64,000 nt of DNA from Tritrichomonas foetus (Eukaryota; Parabasalia; Tritrichomonadida; Tritrichomonadidae). The notes under the pieces are model-generated. The model was not told the DNA's origin. It searched no databases and was given only the letters and a program-made list of their open reading frames with translations. Shown here piece by piece: positions 8,911 to 19,586 of this stretch. Where the stretch lies: NCBI GenBank assembly GCA_001839685.1, contig MLAK01000749.1, forward strand, positions 62,001-126,000, given 5' to 3'. Each line of letters opens with the position of its first letter. Position 1 is the first letter of the stretch. A program made the position numbers and the translations under genes.

Positions 8911-10539
8911 ATGAAACAAAAAGCAGAGAATTTTTATTCCATTTTTCCAAACGGGACGATCTTCAAACCATCACTCGATGATCTTGTTTTTTCCGATAAA
9001 TCAAACAAGTTCCGAATCCATTCCGCAATCTGGAAATTTTATCTCCAAATTTTCCCGAAATTGAAATCTCAATCAATCACGCAAAATGAGTGGATTTCCT
9101 TTATTCAAGAAAAAAGGGACGAATTCGCCAAAATAAAAAAACAATATTTGGTCACCCCAAATTTTGACGCGGAGCATGGCTATGATTCACTTGGACCTCT
9201 TTCTTCCAATCCTAACTCAGAATGGGGCCAATATTTCAAAGATAATCAGCTAAAAGCGGTAATCGCTAAAGACACAACTCGACTTTTTCAGGAGATTAAC
9301 TTTTTCAATGTTCCTAACAATATTGAGAGAATTAATGAAATCACTTTCTTACATTTGAGAGCTTTCCCAGAAATTGAATATCAACAAGGTTTCCATGAAA
9401 TATGTGGTTTTGTTTTCTATGTCTTAAAACATGAAATGAAATATGGAAGTGAAGAAGAACCAAACGAATCGAAAAATAATGATGAAAACGAAAAATCCGA
9501 AACTGAAAATGATGGGAATCCAAGTTCGCCTGAAACAACGAATTCAAAAACAATTATGTTGGATTCTAATAGCGACGATCATGAATTTGGATTTAAATTT
9601 ATGTTTTCGAAAGATTTTGTTGATGCTGATACTTTTTGGCTTTATACTGAACTTATCAATTATCTCTTACCATTTTATCAACATTCTGACGAGTTAAATC
9701 AATCGATTTTACCATACGATATCACTAGATGTAACGAAGTTCTTCATTTTTATGTCAAAATGTATAAACCAGAAATTGCACCATTTCTTCTTCACTCAAG
9801 TATTCCATTTTTGATGACGAAATGGTTTCGACTTCTCTTTTTAAGATTATTTGACTTTCAATACCTTACAAAAATATGGACGCCAATTTTAGCATTCTTC
9901 CCTGATACAAAACTTTTATCATATATTTCATTAGAAATTATCTTAACTATGGAAGAAGACATTCTTACATATTCTGATCCTAATATTACATTATCTTTAA
10001 TATCAAAATTCCAAGGAGGCGATCCTGAAGTCATTATTAAGGAAGCCATTAAAAAAATGAATTCGCGATCAAATTTAAATTCAGTTTCAGCTCAAGACCA
10101 AAATTCAATTCAAAATACTTCAACAGTTCAAACTTATTTACAGAGATCTAGAACTTTGCTTGATCCTGTTTGCAAAGAAGTAGAACAGGTTCTTCGAAAT
10201 GTTTGCGTGATAACAAAAGATGAGTTGATCACGAAACTTCAAAAATTTAGGGATTCCTTAATCACCGTCGCGACAGATAATAATGAGTTATTTGAAAACC
10301 TCCATTCGTCACTACATACAAGTCAAAGTACAGGAAGTATGGGACTCGGATCATCTGCCGAAATTGAAGAGTCCGTCCTGACAGGTCAAGAATCTTCCTT
10401 ACATCAAGAAATATCACTTCCAAAAGCAAGCAGCGGTCAAAAAACAGACACTTCCATTCTCACAGAAGAAATTGAAGAGGTCACCCCTAAGAAACATGAT
10501 TTGTTCAATTTATTACCATCGAAACCATTATTTGAATAG
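8911..10539 (+). CDS. TBC-domain Rab GTPase-activating protein, TBC1D5-like
   Basis: 542 residues. Residues ~95-115 (GPLSSNPNSEWGQYFKDNQL) match the start of the TBC1D5 domain (PLSxNPxSxWxxYFxDNEL). The two catalytic fingers follow: VIAKDTTRLFQEINFF (Arg finger, IxxDxxR) and EYQQGFHEICGFVFYVL (Gln finger, YxQGxxE). An acidic, Ser/Asn-rich insert (~175-215) splits the domain as in TBC1D5; the second half ends with WTPILAFFPDTKLLSYISLE. The C-terminal ~150 residues are low-complexity. The family inactivates Rab GTPases; TBC1D5 acts on Rab7 with retromer on endosomes. The TBC assignment is firm, the TBC1D5 subgroup likely. ATG at 8911 follows TTGCTTC directly, so the 5' leader is probably very short. 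Confidence 0.87.
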   Translation: MKQKAENFYSIFPNGTIFKPSLDDLVFSDKSNKFRIHSAIWKFYLQIFPKLKSQSITQNEWISFIQEKRDEFAKIKKQYLVTPNFDAEHGYDSLGPLSSNPNSEWGQYFKDNQLKAVIAKDTTRLFQEINFFNVPNNIERINEITFLHLRAFPEIEYQQGFHEICGFVFYVLKHEMKYGSEEEPNESKNNDENEKSETENDGNPSSPETTNSKTIMLDSNSDDHEFGFKFMFSKDFVDADTFWLYTELINYLLPFYQHSDELNQSILPYDITRCNEVLHFYVKMYKPEIAPFLLHSSIPFLMTKWFRLLFLRLFDFQYLTKIWTPILAFFPDTKLLSYISLEIILTMEEDILTYSDPNITLSLISKFQGGDPEVIIKEAIKKMNSRSNLNSVSAQDQNSIQNTSTVQTYLQRSRTLLDPVCKEVEQVLRNVCVITKDELITKLQKFRDSLITVATDNNELFENLHSSLHTSQSTGSMGLGSSAEIEESVLTGQESSLHQEISLPKASSGQKTDTSILTEEIEEVTPKKHDLFNLLPSKPLFE

Positions 10540-11663
10540 TTATTAAGAATGAAAGTTAATTGTAATTTTGTATTTTCATATAATTTATTATTCAGGCGAA
10601 TCCTTCTAATGGATAATAACAAGTAAAAATTTTCATGATAATATTGAAATAATTTCTTCATTCCGGAATTGAGATCAACTAAAATGTTTTTTTATTTGGC
10701 ATCGTTGCTTTTTATTCGAACCTTGGTGTTTCTATTTTCATTGTAAATATTTGATCCTCAATAAATGTATGATGATTTTCTGATAATGACGAATTATTCT
10801 TTGTTTATTCATGATCCAATCAAAATTGGACGAATTTGAACTGTTTTCACTGTTAGCTCAGCCAGATTTTTTCTTATTTTGATTGAGTTTGCCACACAAC
10901 ATCATTATGAATATTGTTTAATAATATGAAATGTAGATTTATAAAATGTGGTTAATATCTGAATTGTTTTCGAAAAATGATTTCTTGTATTTTTGAAATG
11001 CTCTCATCTTCTTACGTATTTAGGTAACTGAATTAAACTGAAAGTTGAACAAAAATGCGAAGGAATGCTTCATAAAGAGAATAATTTTCTGAAATTGATG
11101 TTCAAATGATCTTTTTTTTAATATCATCATAATACTCCAAATGATCCTAAATATGCATTTGTTTTGTTGATCAAAACTAGTGATGGTTTCATAATCGGGT
11201 TATGGATTTGTGATGACAATTAGATATCAAAAATGCCATTGTTCATAAGGAAATATCATTATGATATTATTCATCAAGTATTCTCGCATCACAAGAAATG
11301 AGCATTTAATTATATTCTAATACTTCATCATTCGAATCAATTAAACTCATTTGAATCAATTGAACTCATTCGAATCAATTGAACAATCATGCTAATTCAA
11401 TAATGCATTTTGTTGATGTAATATTTGAAGTTCTACTGTAAATATGTATTGACAGATAGTTGTTGATACATCAATGATAGATACCATCATTTAGAGTTTT
11501 TTCATTGAGAACTGAAGAATCACGAAAATCTCTTGAATCAAAAATTTTTGGTAAAATCTGCTATTTTTGTTATGAGATATATTGTTACAAGTTTTAATTT
11601 TTTTGCATTCTCTGAGAAAACCAAGAAAAGTGAAAATTATCAATAAAAGTTTATTATGAATTG
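10540..11663. other. Convergent intergenic region, no gene seen
   Basis: 1.1 kb of AT-rich DNA between convergent genes. Apart from the 19-base triple repeat at 11328-11384 no ORF, RNA gene or long hairpin was found. Confidence 0.4.
11328..11384. repeat. 19-base tandem repeat, three copies
   Basis: TCATTCGAATCAATTAAAC (11328-11346), TCATTTGAATCAATTGAAC (11347-11365) and TCATTCGAATCAATTGAAC (11366-11384) stand head to tail with one or two differences. Each holds TTCGAA or TTTGAA and CAATTG/CAATTA. It lies 280 bases past the 3' end of the Myb gene. Confidence 0.85.
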
Positions 11664-12077
11664 CTATGTACTATTTTGAATGTTGATTATATTTTTGTTT
11701 TCATCCTGAGGAGGATCTTCGGATTTGGATTTATTCTCTTTCAAATCTTTTTTCATTTTAACAATTCTTAGATAGACAGACCTCTTGGTTCGGTTTTGAA
11801 ATATTTCAAAGATTTCTTCATTCTTGATTTGAGGATTGCCCAGAAGTTTTTTCAATATTGCATCTTCATCTTTGGTCCATCGTTTTCTTGTCACTTTCCG
11901 GAAATTGATAACCTTATTGAACCATTCCTCTGCTTTTTCTGGAGAAATGTTGGATAATTTCGAAGATATTAAATTCCAATCTTTTTTTTCGTTCGAATCG
12001 TCGAATGCACTTTGAAAAATCAATTCGGCATTTATTTTCCCTCCTATTTGCTGAACCAGTACATTTGGTGTTGCCAT
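11664..12077 (-). CDS. Single-repeat Myb/SANT-like DNA-binding protein
   Basis: 137 residues from ATG at 12077. Residues ~65-115 form one Myb/SANT repeat: RKRWTKDEDAILKKLLGNP, then IKNEEIFEIFQNRTKRSVYL and RIVKMKK. The spaced tryptophan, the E/D-rich first helix and the R-S-x-x-L-R-x recognition helix fit the fold. The N-terminal ~60 residues are unknown and the tail is Lys/Glu-rich. Trichomonads carry many small Myb proteins that regulate transcription; this one has one clear repeat rather than the usual two. It is divergent with the gene at 12262 across 184 bases. DNA binding is likely; targets are unknown. Confidence 0.7.
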   Translation of the reverse strand: MATPNVLVQQIGGKINAELIFQSAFDDSNEKKDWNLISSKLSNISPEKAEEWFNKVINFRKVTRKRWTKDEDAILKKLLGNPQIKNEEIFEIFQNRTKRSVYLRIVKMKKDLKENKSKSEDPPQDENKNIINIQNST

Positions 12078-12261
12078 CGAGAAAAATGTCGTTCCAAATA
12101 TTTCTTTCTTTCAATTTTCCACATCAAAAAATATGATGAGCAACAAAAGTGACATTTTTTTCAATCGTGAATCATTGATGATCGTTATAACGTTTTTTTT
12201 CACAGAATATCAAGACATGTGATAAGAAGAGATTTTATATGTACGTTAAAAAATAAAAAAA

Positions 12262-13416
12262 ATGAAAACCCAAAAAGTCATATCTATCGATAAAAATGAA
12301 ATGAGACCGTGTTCAAACAAGAGCCAAAAACAAACAACTAGATATACTCCACGATTACAACTTGGCGAAAATACCAGAAAGAAAGCAAAGCAATTAGAGC
12401 AAAAAGTCCATCGACCAACAAAACAAAGACAAAAGATTCAAGAACCAATTCCATCATATCTCCCAAAAAAGAGAGAAAATCCAGTTAATATCGAAAAAGA
12501 GCCAAATACCATTTCGAAAACTTTACTTTTAAATAATCCACGACTCATCGCCTTGAGAGAATCACTTTTTGAAAACAATAATATTAGCGACTATGATGAA
12601 CAAACATTGAATAAGCTTATGGAACACTTAAGAGAATATTCCGCCTATTGTGCACTTCAACGCAAATATGATGATGCCGAACTAGCGAATAAATTGTATG
12701 AAAGAATTAGAGATGAGGTACAAGTCAATAATGTGAATGCAAATAATGGCAAAAATGAAGTTGATGATGATATTCCATATCACGAATTAAAGAAAATAAA
12801 AGCACAACAATTTCAAGAAGAACTCGATGACTATGATCGAATAACTATTCAAAAAAGAGAAGAATTGGAATCCAGACTTTCTGTTGAATTAGATGATTTC
12901 GAAGAGAATTGGAAAGAAAATATGCCAAGAAAATATCGAAAACCATCAGCCAAATTAATTGAATTATTCGAAATAGAAAGAAAATTTGGTTTAACTGGTC
13001 AATTTAATGAAGCTAAGAAAATTAAAGCAGAAGCTGATCGTCTCCAAGCTATTGAAATGAATCAAGCTCAGAAAAGACTTGTTCAAGATTACACAATTGC
13101 CAAGAAAAAGTTTGATCATCAACAATATAAAGAACGTCAATTATTTGAAGAAACTAGAGAACATTGGCGTTCAATTATTGAAGCAAAACATAAAGTCGAA
13201 ATGGAAGCAATTGAAAATAGGAAAACTGTTTTAGAAGTTAAACAAAGTGAAACGAAATGTATTAAAGAGAGTTCAATTGATCCACCGAAAATTGATATAT
13301 TTAACAATGGTGGTGCTGCCTTTTATCGAAGAGAAAACATTGCTCCAAAAGACATTTTGCTTCCACCTTTAATTGCACCAAATGATGAGCGAATTAAAGA
13401 ATTGCAGATGAAATAA
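12262..13416 (+). CDS. Coiled-coil protein, ends at an in-frame TAA inside a longer frame
   Basis: 384 residues from ATG at 12262. The N-terminal ~85 residues are basic and disordered (Lys, Gln, Arg, Pro). From ~105 to ~330 the protein is mostly charged alpha-helix, for example EYSAYCALQRKYDDAELANK and ELESRLSVELDDFEENW, with coiled-coil character. No known domain recognised. The frame stops at TAA (13414-13416) but continues open in the same frame to 13926, giving 554 residues if the stop were absent, and helix-like sequence runs straight across it. This is either a nonsense mutation, an assembly base error or a true shorter protein. Confidence 0.7.
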   Translation: MKTQKVISIDKNEMRPCSNKSQKQTTRYTPRLQLGENTRKKAKQLEQKVHRPTKQRQKIQEPIPSYLPKKRENPVNIEKEPNTISKTLLLNNPRLIALRESLFENNNISDYDEQTLNKLMEHLREYSAYCALQRKYDDAELANKLYERIRDEVQVNNVNANNGKNEVDDDIPYHELKKIKAQQFQEELDDYDRITIQKREELESRLSVELDDFEENWKENMPRKYRKPSAKLIELFEIERKFGLTGQFNEAKKIKAEADRLQAIEMNQAQKRLVQDYTIAKKKFDHQQYKERQLFEETREHWRSIIEAKHKVEMEAIENRKTVLEVKQSETKCIKESSIDPPKIDIFNNGGAAFYRRENIAPKDILLPPLIAPNDERIKELQMK

Positions 13417-13926
13417 ATTGAACAACAAAAGAATAAAAATCAACAATTTAAAGCATATAAAAAACAGAAAGAAATGGAAGATGATCTTTCAAGATATTCT
13501 GATCCTTCAGAAAGACAAACTCCTTCAAATTCTGCACGATCTGATCTTTTACCGGTACCTAAATTAAATATTCACAAGGACAAATCAAAGAAAGTGAAAA
13601 AAGTTGTCCCGCCAAGTGCAAGATCAGGTAACAGTTCACATAGGTCAGGAAGATGTGATGAAATTCCACAACTTGATGTTCGCTTTGATGTTGATCAAGT
13701 TAGAAATATCTTGAAAGACCAAATTCACTTTGGCTTAAGTTCGACCGAAAATGAAACAAAGGTTAAATCACCACGAAATAATGAAAACGAAAATATGAAC
13801 ATAAATGAGAATATGAATAGAAATGAAAATGGAAGTGCTGGAACATCAGCTCCTCCAGAAAAAGTGAAATCAATCACATTTAGATTAACTGAAACCGATA
13901 ACGTTAAAACCGAAATTCAATTGTAG
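13417..13926 (+). pseudogene. In-frame continuation of the coiled-coil gene past TAA
   Basis: Reading on from the TAA in the same frame gives IEQQKNKNQQFKAYKKQKEM and then a 150-codon stretch starting at ATG 13474 that ends at TAG 13924-13926. It is Ser/Asn-rich with NENENMNINENMNRNENG repeats. The charged helical sequence before the internal ATG has obvious coding character, so this is more likely the cut-off 3' half of one gene than a separate gene. Confidence 0.6.
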
Positions 13927-14194
13927 ATAATTTAATAAAAATATAATTAATCAACTATACTCATCAATTTGACTCTGTTTTCTTTATACGTTTTCATGTT
14001 TCATATTGTTTTTGAACAGATTATTATATCCATTAAATATTTCGAGAAAAGACGAAAAGAAAAGCCGAAAACGTTTTTGCTCATACTATGTTTTAATAAG
14101 GAAGGATAACAGTGCTATAAAATACTCAATGATTATTAAAGATAATAAAAAAATATATTTAAAAAAAGTGGAAGTGCATAAAAATTCGAAAAGT

Positions 14195-14419
14195 TTACTC
14201 ACGTTTGTCAAGATAGATAACTTCGAGTCCCTGTGGAATTGATTCGGTGACCAATTGGGTGAATTTTGGTTGCTTGATTGTCAATGTGTAGAGATATTTG
14301 GTTGTCCTGAGCTTGAATTTGGTGACATCGCCAGTAACCTTCTTGATCTTGACCCACTTAGCGTCTGAGCGGTTGACAAGTTCGAGGAACTTCTTTGGGG
14401 CGCTGACGGATTTTGGCAT
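14195..14419 (-). CDS. RPL38: 60S ribosomal protein eL38
   Basis: 74 residues from ATG at 14419 (MPKSVSAPKKFLE...). The sequence follows eL38 throughout: short N-terminal helix, then RSDAKWVKIKKVTGDVTKFK and LRTTKYLYTLTIKQPK, and ending IPQGLEVIYLDKRE in place of LPPGLAVKELK. The open frame reaches an earlier codon at 14491, but the family start is MP at 14419, which also has TTTTTTTCA directly before the ATG. eL38 is a small protein of the large ribosomal subunit. Length fits the family (69-78). Confidence 0.93.
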   Translation of the reverse strand: MPKSVSAPKKFLELVNRSDAKWVKIKKVTGDVTKFKLRTTKYLYTLTIKQPKFTQLVTESIPQGLEVIYLDKRE

Positions 14420-14507
14420 TGAAAAAAAGGATACTTTTTGGTCACTGATTTTCATTGGTTTACATGAACGGTTGGAATCCAATTTTTCCATCTGATTTGG
14501 CCTTGAG

Positions 14508-14562
14508 ATTATTGACTACTTTACATTTTCCACTAATACCATGATGTAAAGTAGTCAATAAT
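14508..14562. repeat. Perfect 19-bp inverted repeat upstream of eL38
   Basis: ATTATTGACTACTTTACAT at 14508-14526 is the exact reverse complement of 14544-14562, with a 17-base loop. It lies about 90 bases upstream of the eL38 start. It may be a dimeric protein-binding site, a hairpin in an upstream transcript or a mini inverted-repeat element. No target duplication flanks it. Confidence 0.85.
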
Positions 14563-15662
14563 GATCGATCTTTGAAAAAGAAAATTCAATCACTTACCAA
14601 ATTCGAAAGTCACATCACATAAATTTTTTTCTAAATATCAGAAAAAAGAATTTATATTATAATTATATTATAGCAACCAAAGAAACGAGGAAAAATATTT
14701 ATCAGAAGAAAAATACGGCTTGTTATGACATTTTGATATAGTTGATATAAATTGGAATTATGAGACATTCAAGAATTATATTCTCATATCATTATAAATA
14801 ATGAAATATGCTATAATTTGATATTGATGACTTAATTTTTCATAGCGTTATTCCTTTTGAAAGATATCTATTTATATTTTCATCGAAATCATAAGTGGAA
14901 CAAAAGATGAAATGTTATTTCGATTTCCCCAAAAAATCTGCGTGAGGTTTCAAAGGGCCGATTGGTATTTAAATGAATACAAATCTACAACAATCATTCT
15001 ATAGCGAAGAGAAAACTTCAAATAATTGATTTAACCAAATAATTTTGGGAAACAAGGCAACTTTTATTTTATTTGTCTAAAGCAATTCAAGACGAAAAGA
15101 ATGAAAGTGCAAATTTGCTGACTTAACAGATACATAAATATTTATTTAAATAAACAATTGTGGATTGAAATTACATTTTAGAGTTCTGAAAAACATGTAC
15201 TAGTGATAATTAATATAAAATATTATTATCGAAAAGAGTTATCTTTCTTTCAATGTGATGTTTGAGCGTGGAAAAGAATATTGCCATTTTTTTCAATCGA
15301 AATTAATTTAATCAAGGACAGGGTTTTGTTTGTGTATTTTAATGATTAAAAAAAATGATATATATAGTGTAAGACTATATATAACATATGAAATTATGAT
15401 CTAAATTAAATTTCAATCAATTTTTATTTGGAGTAATTGTATTTTAACATTTCATAATTGTTGGATAACCTTCACTAGTTTGATGCTTATATAATCTTTT
15501 CCGTATCTATACTTTAAATGATATGTAAATTTTGATCAATTAAATGTCTGTTCTTAAATATTGCTATCATAAAATCCTTTATTATTATATATTTGACCTT
15601 AAATTAATGTTCAATAGGTCAATTTAAAAATATCGAATGATAAATTCGAATTTTTAAATGTT
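14563..15662. other. Intergenic region, no gene seen
   Basis: 1.1 kb of AT-rich DNA. A 10-bp hairpin (TATATATAGT, 5-base loop, ACTATATATA) sits at 15359-15383. No ORF with coding character. Confidence 0.4.
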
Positions 15663-16049
15663 TTATAACTCTCTAATTGCCTTCAATTCCTTATATGCAT
15701 CACGAAAAGCAGATTCATATTGCTTATTTGTAATATTTTTAGGAACTATATAGTCACATTTGGACATATCCAAGACCCTGCACAGTTGTAAATATTTTCG
15801 AACTAATGATTTGTCAGCAGGTTGCATATGCCTCTTGCAATGTTTAACAATAAACATTATTGCTTCAGTGAGCGAATCAAAATGATTATCATTGCATTGT
15901 CTTAAATCAAATGGAATTAATGGAAACTTGCTTTTACTATATTTTGCCATGGGAAGTTTGGCTTTAAATAATAGCTCAAATCCTGCATCTTTTGGAATGT
16001 CATCATTTGACTTGTTATCTAACTGTTGTGCTGTTTTTTTGATGCTCAT
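15663..16049 (-). CDS. Hypothetical protein, 128 residues
   Basis: ATG at 16049, stop at 15663. The protein is mixed charged and helical with three Cys in the second half (HCKRHMQPADKSLVRKYLQL, CRVLDMSKCDY). No known domain, signal peptide or membrane segment seen. The even amino-acid mix over the whole length and an isolated position without an overlapping better frame support a real gene. The region just before the start reads ATTCATTTGAATG. Not recognised. Confidence 0.5.
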   Translation of the reverse strand: MSIKKTAQQLDNKSNDDIPKDAGFELLFKAKLPMAKYSKSKFPLIPFDLRQCNDNHFDSLTEAIMFIVKHCKRHMQPADKSLVRKYLQLCRVLDMSKCDYIVPKNITNKQYESAFRDAYKELKAIREL

Positions 16050-17015
16050 TCAAATGAATGACACTTTTCATTCAAATAAAGCCAGATTCCAGTGTAACAG
16101 AAATTTCTGATAATAATTTGAGTACCTCATAGAAAACCTTAATTCAAAAATGATTCAATATTTATTTTCAAAATTCACAACTCATACATTGATTATCTAA
16201 AGTCAAAATACACTTGTATTATTTGTAACCAACTCAATAATGGATAAAAGAAAAATATCGTTCCAATTTTTGACACTTTTTCAAAATTCTTTCAAAATCG
16301 AAATATAACTTCAACAATTGAAAGCGGTTAGTTATGTGATTGATAAAATCGTCAAAAGTGATGAGAAAGTTTTCTAGAATGAATTATATTTGATTCTATC
16401 GTTATCTCTACAGTTTTTCTATCACTTTAATCCTGTTCATTTGTGAAAACTAACTAAAAAATTATATCAAATTCCTCCAATAATGAGGAAGATAATTCCT
16501 AATTTTATATTTTATATCTGTATCAATATGATAGAATAATAACATGAAATGGTTATTTCATGATAAATAAAGGTGAAGTGAAAAATTCGGAGTTATTCAT
16601 CTCATTTGCAAATGGTTTTGAATGCATCTCAAGAAGCATTATGCTTATCAAAGATTCGAAAATAATATTAAAGTTATCGACTTTTTGTTTTGACTCGAAT
16701 TGTGTGTTTATTTTCAGGACAATCAAATTCTCTATAGTTGATGATTAAATATATAATTTGGCTGTCTGAGACAATTATGTGACAATAAATTCATACCAGT
16801 GAGATAATTGTATCATTGGGTAATTCTTGAATTATAAATCATAATTCTATGACTGATTGATCATAAAATTGACGAAACTTTAATTTCACATGATTAGATA
16901 TAAAATATGATGAACTGATACATGAAAGAATATTTTTTAAAAAATAAAATTTTATTTAAATACAAACAAGTTTCATTTTTTTTTCCCCAACGCATTATTT
17001 TGATCATTTCTACAA
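16050..17015. other. Intergenic region, no gene seen
   Basis: About 970 bases of AT-rich DNA. A small hairpin, CATGAAAT-GGTT-ATTTCATG, is at 16543-16562. Short frames here lack coding character. Confidence 0.4.
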
Positions 17016-18398
17016 TCATTTAGGTGAAACAATCTCTGGAATGATTATTCCATCACTGTCAGCAAACGAAATCAGAGCTTCAATTAAGAAGTCTCCGTAA
17101 GATGTTTGAATTTGTGATAGTAAAATATTAATTTCGAAATTAGAATCGTTTTTCATAATATTCCATACAATTTGGCATGCATCGTAAATTGTATCCATTG
17201 ATTTAAAAAGCTTGGCAAGTCTTGAAAACAGTTGAATTTGAGACGGTGAAAGATTTTTGTATAAAACTGACCCTTTTTCCCTTCTTTCATTCAAAGAATC
17301 AGTTGATCTAAGTAAATTATCAATACTTTTAGAAAAGTGTTTATTTTGAAGATTTCCATCAATTTTTTGATTGTCCATTTGGGAATTTTTTTTGTTTCTT
17401 TCCTTTTCTGGATTTTCTGTATCACTTTTATCAATGTTTTTGATTTGGGCTTCTTCTTCTTCAAATTGTTCCTCTTCTTCAATCTCATTTTCATCAATAT
17501 TAAAATCACTATTCACTTTTTCGTGTACATTCTCTTTTTCGATATCGCTGTTTTGAGGATAACTTTTTGTTTGAAGATGGCTTGTTTTGTTTTCATGATT
17601 TTCTTCTTCCTCTTCTTCTTCAATTGGTTCTTCAACTTTTTTGATTTTTAATTCTTCGGGTTTCTTCAATCCGAGCCTTCTTCTTTCAATTTCTTTCTGG
17701 AGCCTTTCATTGTTTTGTTTTTGATCCTTTTGCATCATCATTTCGATTTTCCAAGTATTCAAAGTACCTTCATGCTTCACTCTCTTCTTTCTTCCAGTCG
17801 TAATTTCTCCTTGCAAAACTTTCAAAATCTTCTGAAGTTTTCTTTCAGCCTTTAATTGATCATCCGCAAAAGAAAAGTAGTAGTATTTTTGTTTTATGAA
17901 ATGCTGTGTTATTTTAATGAGCTTTTTCAAATATATTGGTCGAGCATAGTTTCCAAGCAAAACCATATCTTTTGCAATTAATAAAATGTATAAAGTTGAG
18001 TCTGGTGGGCATTTTCCAGAAGCATTAATTAAGTCAATCAATGCAGAATAACTATATAAACTTAATGGAGCATTAATTCGGAAATCTAAAAGTTGGTTTA
18101 AAATATCACCTAATGATCGAAGATTGACTGAAAGCTCATAAAGTGAACGTCCTAGCATTGATGGCTCATTTACCTTTGGTTCAGGAATTTCTAGCATTGA
18201 GTTGAATTGTTCCTGTGACATCGTTTGAAAAGAAGCTCGAGATGTATTGTCAGAAATATGAGACGGCTGGGGAGGTGAGTTGTTTGGTGAATCGGAAAAC
18301 TGTATAATCGATCGCTGTTTTGATTTTTTAAATTGTGAAGGATATCCTCTTTTAAATAAATCAGATGGAGATAAAGATTTTGTTTTTGGTGGCAGCAT
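17016..18398 (-). CDS. Hypothetical acidic protein, 460 residues
   Basis: ATG at 18398. Residues 1-70 are Ser/Pro-rich and disordered; ~75-200 is a compact helical domain (SLYELSVNLRSLGDILNQLL, TLYILLIAKDMVLLGNYARP); ~205-245 is basic coiled coil with ERLQKEIERRRLGLKK; ~255-365 is low-complexity, rich in Glu, Asn and Lys with runs such as EEEEEE; ~375-460 is another helical region (LFSRLAKLFKSMDTIYDACQ). No family recognised. Domains at both ends joined by an acidic linker suggest a scaffold protein, which is inference only. Confidence 0.65.
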   Translation of the reverse strand: MLPPKTKSLSPSDLFKRGYPSQFKKSKQRSIIQFSDSPNNSPPQPSHISDNTSRASFQTMSQEQFNSMLEIPEPKVNEPSMLGRSLYELSVNLRSLGDILNQLLDFRINAPLSLYSYSALIDLINASGKCPPDSTLYILLIAKDMVLLGNYARPIYLKKLIKITQHFIKQKYYYFSFADDQLKAERKLQKILKVLQGEITTGRKKRVKHEGTLNTWKIEMMMQKDQKQNNERLQKEIERRRLGLKKPEELKIKKVEEPIEEEEEEENHENKTSHLQTKSYPQNSDIEKENVHEKVNSDFNIDENEIEEEEQFEEEEAQIKNIDKSDTENPEKERNKKNSQMDNQKIDGNLQNKHFSKSIDNLLRSTDSLNERREKGSVLYKNLSPSQIQLFSRLAKLFKSMDTIYDACQIVWNIMKNDSNFEINILLSQIQTSYGDFLIEALISFADSDGIIIPEIVSPK

Positions 18399-19004
18399 TC
18401 TGGAAAAAAAGAAGGTGAATTTATACGTGAAATATCTATCGTTGAAAACACATCATTGAAATCTTGAACGATAGAAACCAAACCATCAATATTTGACCTC
18501 TATTTGGCCTTTAGAAATTCAAAATCCTAATTCTGAAATGGAAGCTATAAAATACCATTTTACATTCAAAGGAGAAAATATTTTCTACTTGATGATGGCT
18601 AATTATCTTCAAAAAAAATAACCAGACAGTAATATTCGGATTCAGACAAAGTCAAGAAACATTGAAAATTGAGCAAATTTCATATTTCGAGATAAATGTT
18701 TATTTAATCATTTTCCAAAATTAATGTTATGTAGTTGTAACCATAATGTGAAGCATTTATATCACGGAAATTTATGTGTTCGGAACTCTAGTATTAGTAT
18801 ATTTGGACTATTCCAATCTGAGTGGCAATTGCATGAATTTTATACATTCAGTATCATCATATTTTTATACCAACTATATGTAGATGCTGAAAAGATTACA
18901 TGAATTTGAACACTTTTTGTAATCAAAATTCATAAAAAAAATCTTTTCGCTATTTTTCAAAATGTGAATTGATTTTCTAGTATTTATGCCCAACTATTTT
19001 GATT
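18399..19004. other. Intergenic region
   Basis: AT-rich DNA upstream of the minus-strand gene at 17016-18398; nothing recognisable. Confidence 0.35.
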
Positions 19005-19300
19005 ATGTCGAACTCAAAAAATGAAGAAGTTATTGAGCAGGTACTTTGGAATGATCATTTTGTGGAATTCAAATTATTTGAAAATAATGATATAATAAAT
19101 TATTGAAAAAAACAGTTCACTATTCGGTGAAAACTTGGTTTTCGAAGATTCAAATGGTTGATTTCGAATCTTGGTCAAAAGCAGAACAAATTCTGGAATG
19201 ATAAAGAATGAAGAGCAGAAAGAAGAAGTTTAAAAATGTATGGCGCAATTTTGAAATTTTTTGCCCCTAATTTAAAATGCCAAGTGATTTTTTAATCGCG
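19005..19300 (+). pseudogene. Possible small gene remnant
   Basis: A 33-codon frame, MSNSKNEEVIEQVLWNDHFV onward, ends at TGA 19104-19106 but is followed in other frames by coding-like pieces (KTWFSKIQMVDFESWSKAEQ and LKMYGAILKFFAPNLKCQV). Shifting frames with protein-like composition suggest a decayed small gene. The family cannot be named. The following ~290 bases to the next gene hold nothing further. Confidence 0.25.
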
Positions 19301-19586
19301 ATTATCGTATCTGATTTCATTTTCATTTTTCATAAGTTATTCGGGCGGACAACTTTAGATTTTAGTTGGAAATTTATCGTGTTTCTTTGAATTAGATTCT
19401 GTTTTTCAATAATTTATAATTTTTTCAATATAGTCTTCTTAAAAACTTAATTATTCAGAATGATAAATTTTACAGAACTCCTAAATATTTCTTCAAAGTT
19501 TGTGAGAATAACTCATATCTCACAAAATTGAATGTGTAGATATCAAAATTTTCAATTTCCATATAATTTGTTGCAACATCCCATCA

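Noticed and set aside
11328..11384. CRISPR array
   Set aside because: Units are directly adjacent without spacers, and the genome is eukaryotic.
14006..14242. 78-codon plus-strand frame
   Set aside because: TTG start, overlaps eL38 antisense, low-complexity Lys/Asn sequence.
14420..14491. N-terminal extension of eL38
   Set aside because: The family begins at MP; the extra 24 codons have no counterpart.
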